A DNA stretch of 7,229 nucleotides. Origin: a bacterium (GTDB lineage Bacteria > Verrucomicrobiota > Verrucomicrobiia > Chthoniobacterales > Terrimicrobiaceae). Under the pieces are notes generated by a model, which was not told where the DNA came from, did no database searches, and was given only the letters and a program-made list of their open reading frames with translations. Positions within the stretch are counted from its first letter, which is position 1. Every line of letters starts with the position of its first letter. The position numbers were made by a program, and so were the translations under genes. The DNA lies in NCBI GenBank assembly GCA_009920585.1, contig RFZT01000116.1:1-7229 (forward strand), written 5' to 3'. This document shows, one piece after another, positions 6,268 through 7,229 of the stretch.

Positions 6268-6585
6268 ATGGAAATTTATGGTATAAATTTACTTTCGCTT
6301 TCTCCTTCCCTATCAGCTGATATCTACTCGACCATTTTCGGAATGAGAATTATAGAAAAGAGTGAAAAACATTCAGAAATTCAGTCAAATTCAGGAATTA
6401 AAATACTATTTAGTCCTGATGACAAAAACTGCTGGGTCAGTCCTGGTTCAATTACTTTTCGGGGAAATCCACCGGAAAAATTTATCCAATCTGAATTTTT
6501 TAAAGTTGAGCAAACTTTTCCCCATAAAAAATATCTTTCCTATTTAGATAAGTACGACAATAGAATTTGGTTCTTATTAAATTAA
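6268..6585 (+). CDS. Small VOC/glyoxalase-fold-like protein, function unknown
   Basis: The product has 105 residues and no signal peptide or membrane segment. It is not a family I can name with certainty, but the layout resembles one vicinal-oxygen-chelate (VOC) unit: a first strand INLLSLSPSLSADIYSTIFGM (residues about 6-26, compare the usual strand-helix FYxxxLGF), a strand SGIKILFSPDD, then SPGSITFRGNPPEKFI (about 58-73), and a last part YLSYLDKYDNRIWFLL (about 89-104) recalling the family's S-x-x-DPDGNxIxLL ending. The usual metal-binding His of strand one and Glu of the last strand are not evident (Asn and Trp stand there), so an enzyme of the classical glyoxalase kind is doubtful. An in-frame TAG lies two codons before the ATG, fixing 6268 as the first ATG. 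No clear Shine-Dalgarno is seen. It is divergent from tgt and its stop overlaps the transporter stop by 4 nt. Codon use is AT-rich, like the transporter and unlike the nusA cluster. Confidence 0.6.
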   Translation: MEIYGINLLSLSPSLSADIYSTIFGMRIIEKSEKHSEIQSNSGIKILFSPDDKNCWVSPGSITFRGNPPEKFIQSEFFKVEQTFPHKKYLSYLDKYDNRIWFLLN

Positions 6586-7229
6586 GGAATATCTCTTTCT
6601 TTCTCTAATTCTTCCAGTTCTGAACCTAGATAATTTGCAATTAAGGAATGCAGAAGATAAATTATGGGGGTGAGTCCAATGGCTATGAATAATTTATAAA
6701 CAAAGTTGGTACTCGCAATTGAAGTTAGTTCCTCAAATGGTAGTTTGTTCCCAAATGCTATAAATATAACAACAAAAGAATCTATTAATTGAGATACAAC
6801 AGTTGAGCCAGTAGCCCGTAACCAAATATGTTTATTTTTTGTTTTCATTCTTAGATAATGAAATACATTGATGTCTATCATTTGTCCTATCACATAAGCA
6901 ATGATCGAACCTACAATCACCAAGCCCGAATTAGCAAACACTTTTATAAAAGAAGCATCATCTACTGGAGAGTTTGAGATAGCAGGTATTTTTAGGTCAA
7001 TTACTATGACAGCATAAGCCAATAAAATCATTACCATACCCAAGAATGTTGTATGTTTTACAGCTCTTCTTCCATAAAATTCATTAAGAGTATCGGTTAT
7101 TAAAAATGTAACCGGAAATGGAATAACTCCCATCGTTAGAGTAAACCCCATAAAGGAAATAAGTTTACTCCCAGTTAATTCTGCCATTAATAAAAATGTA
7201 ATAAACGCTGATGTTAGCCATATATATAA
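6582..7229 (-). CDS. yhhQ: YhhQ/VUT-family queuosine precursor transporter (N-terminus outside window)
   Basis: Members of this family (formerly DUF165) are inner-membrane proteins; E. coli YhhQ imports preQ0/preQ1 for queuosine synthesis. The frame is open to the right edge: codons before the ATG at 7187 read LYIWLTSAFITFLL, a hydrophobic stretch completing the first membrane helix. The real start is therefore beyond the window and 7187 is an internal Met. Of 215 visible residues, family signatures are ELTGSKLISF (16-25), ITDTLNEFYGRR (44-55), GQMIDINVFHYLR (115-127), WLRATGSTVVSQLIDS (136-151) and FKLF-like YKLFIAIGLTPIIYLL (158-173 region). Several membrane segments alternate with these, and a charged tail ELEELEKERDIP ends the protein. 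The TAA shares TTAA with the stop of the convergent small gene. Next to tgt this suggests queuosine salvage. Base composition is strongly AT-rich, unlike tgt. Confidence 0.88.
   Translation of the reverse strand, partial: LYIWLTSAFITFLLMAELTGSKLISFMGFTLTMGVIPFPVTFLITDTLNEFYGRRAVKHTTFLGMVMILLAYAVIVIDLKIPAISNSPVDDASFIKVFANSGLVIVGSIIAYVIGQMIDINVFHYLRMKTKNKHIWLRATGSTVVSQLIDSFVVIFIAFGNKLPFEELTSIASTNFVYKLFIAIGLTPIIYLLHSLIANYLGSELEELEKERDIP

Noticed and set aside
7185..7187. ATG at 7187 as the start of the transporter gene
   Set aside because: The frame stays open to the window edge and the upstream codons encode the hydrophobic rest of the first membrane helix, so this is an internal Met.

Overview
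The window is a bacterial chromosomal fragment in two parts of clearly different base composition. Positions 1 to about 6165 have moderate GC; a sample line (2341-2400) has 31 G/C in 60. They hold a minus-strand translation and transcription gene cluster. Positions from about 6165 to the end are strongly AT-rich: line 6181-6240 has 8 G/C in 60, 6361-6420 has 16, and 6841-6900 has 17. They hold a small plus-strand gene and part of a membrane transporter gene. The cluster order, the lack of clear Shine-Dalgarno sites before most genes and the style of the TruB, RbfA and IF2 proteins would fit a Verrucomicrobiota/PVC-type bacterium. That is an impression from the sequence, not a demonstrated assignment.

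All genes of the cluster read right to left. A candidate sigma-70-type promoter (5047-5075) precedes nusA (3718-4977), followed by infB (1549-3681), rbfA (1132-1500), a DHH/DHHA1 phosphoesterase of the NrnA type (171-1151) and the start of truB (1-193, cut by the window edge). rbfA/nrnA overlap by 20 nt and nrnA/truB by 23 nt, so these three are probably translationally coupled. The products handle transcription elongation and antitermination (NusA), translation initiation (IF2), 30S maturation (RbfA), turnover of very short RNAs and/or pAp (NrnA) and tRNA psi55 formation (TruB). rimP, the usual neighbour upstream of nusA, is not there.

Upstream of nusA, also on the minus strand, lies tgt (queuosine tRNA-guanine transglycosylase). 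It is damaged. The N-terminal catalytic part is well conserved up to about residue 289. The stretch that should carry the CxCxxC zinc ligands is then missing, and the conserved C-terminal helix region continues in another frame (5133-5285). As read here, the 345-aa product has an unrelated 56-residue tail and no zinc site.

Across the composition break come a divergent small gene (6268-6585) that looks like a remote VOC/glyoxalase-fold protein and, convergent with it and overlapping it by 4 nt, a YhhQ-family queuosine-precursor transporter (6582 to the window end, N-terminus missing). Transporter and Tgt would form a queuosine salvage pair. The notable feature is this pair: a transporter on AT-rich, possibly foreign or mis-joined DNA next to a broken tgt. 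I see no CRISPR array, rRNA, tRNA or insertion sequence, and no stretch over 300 bases without a gene.
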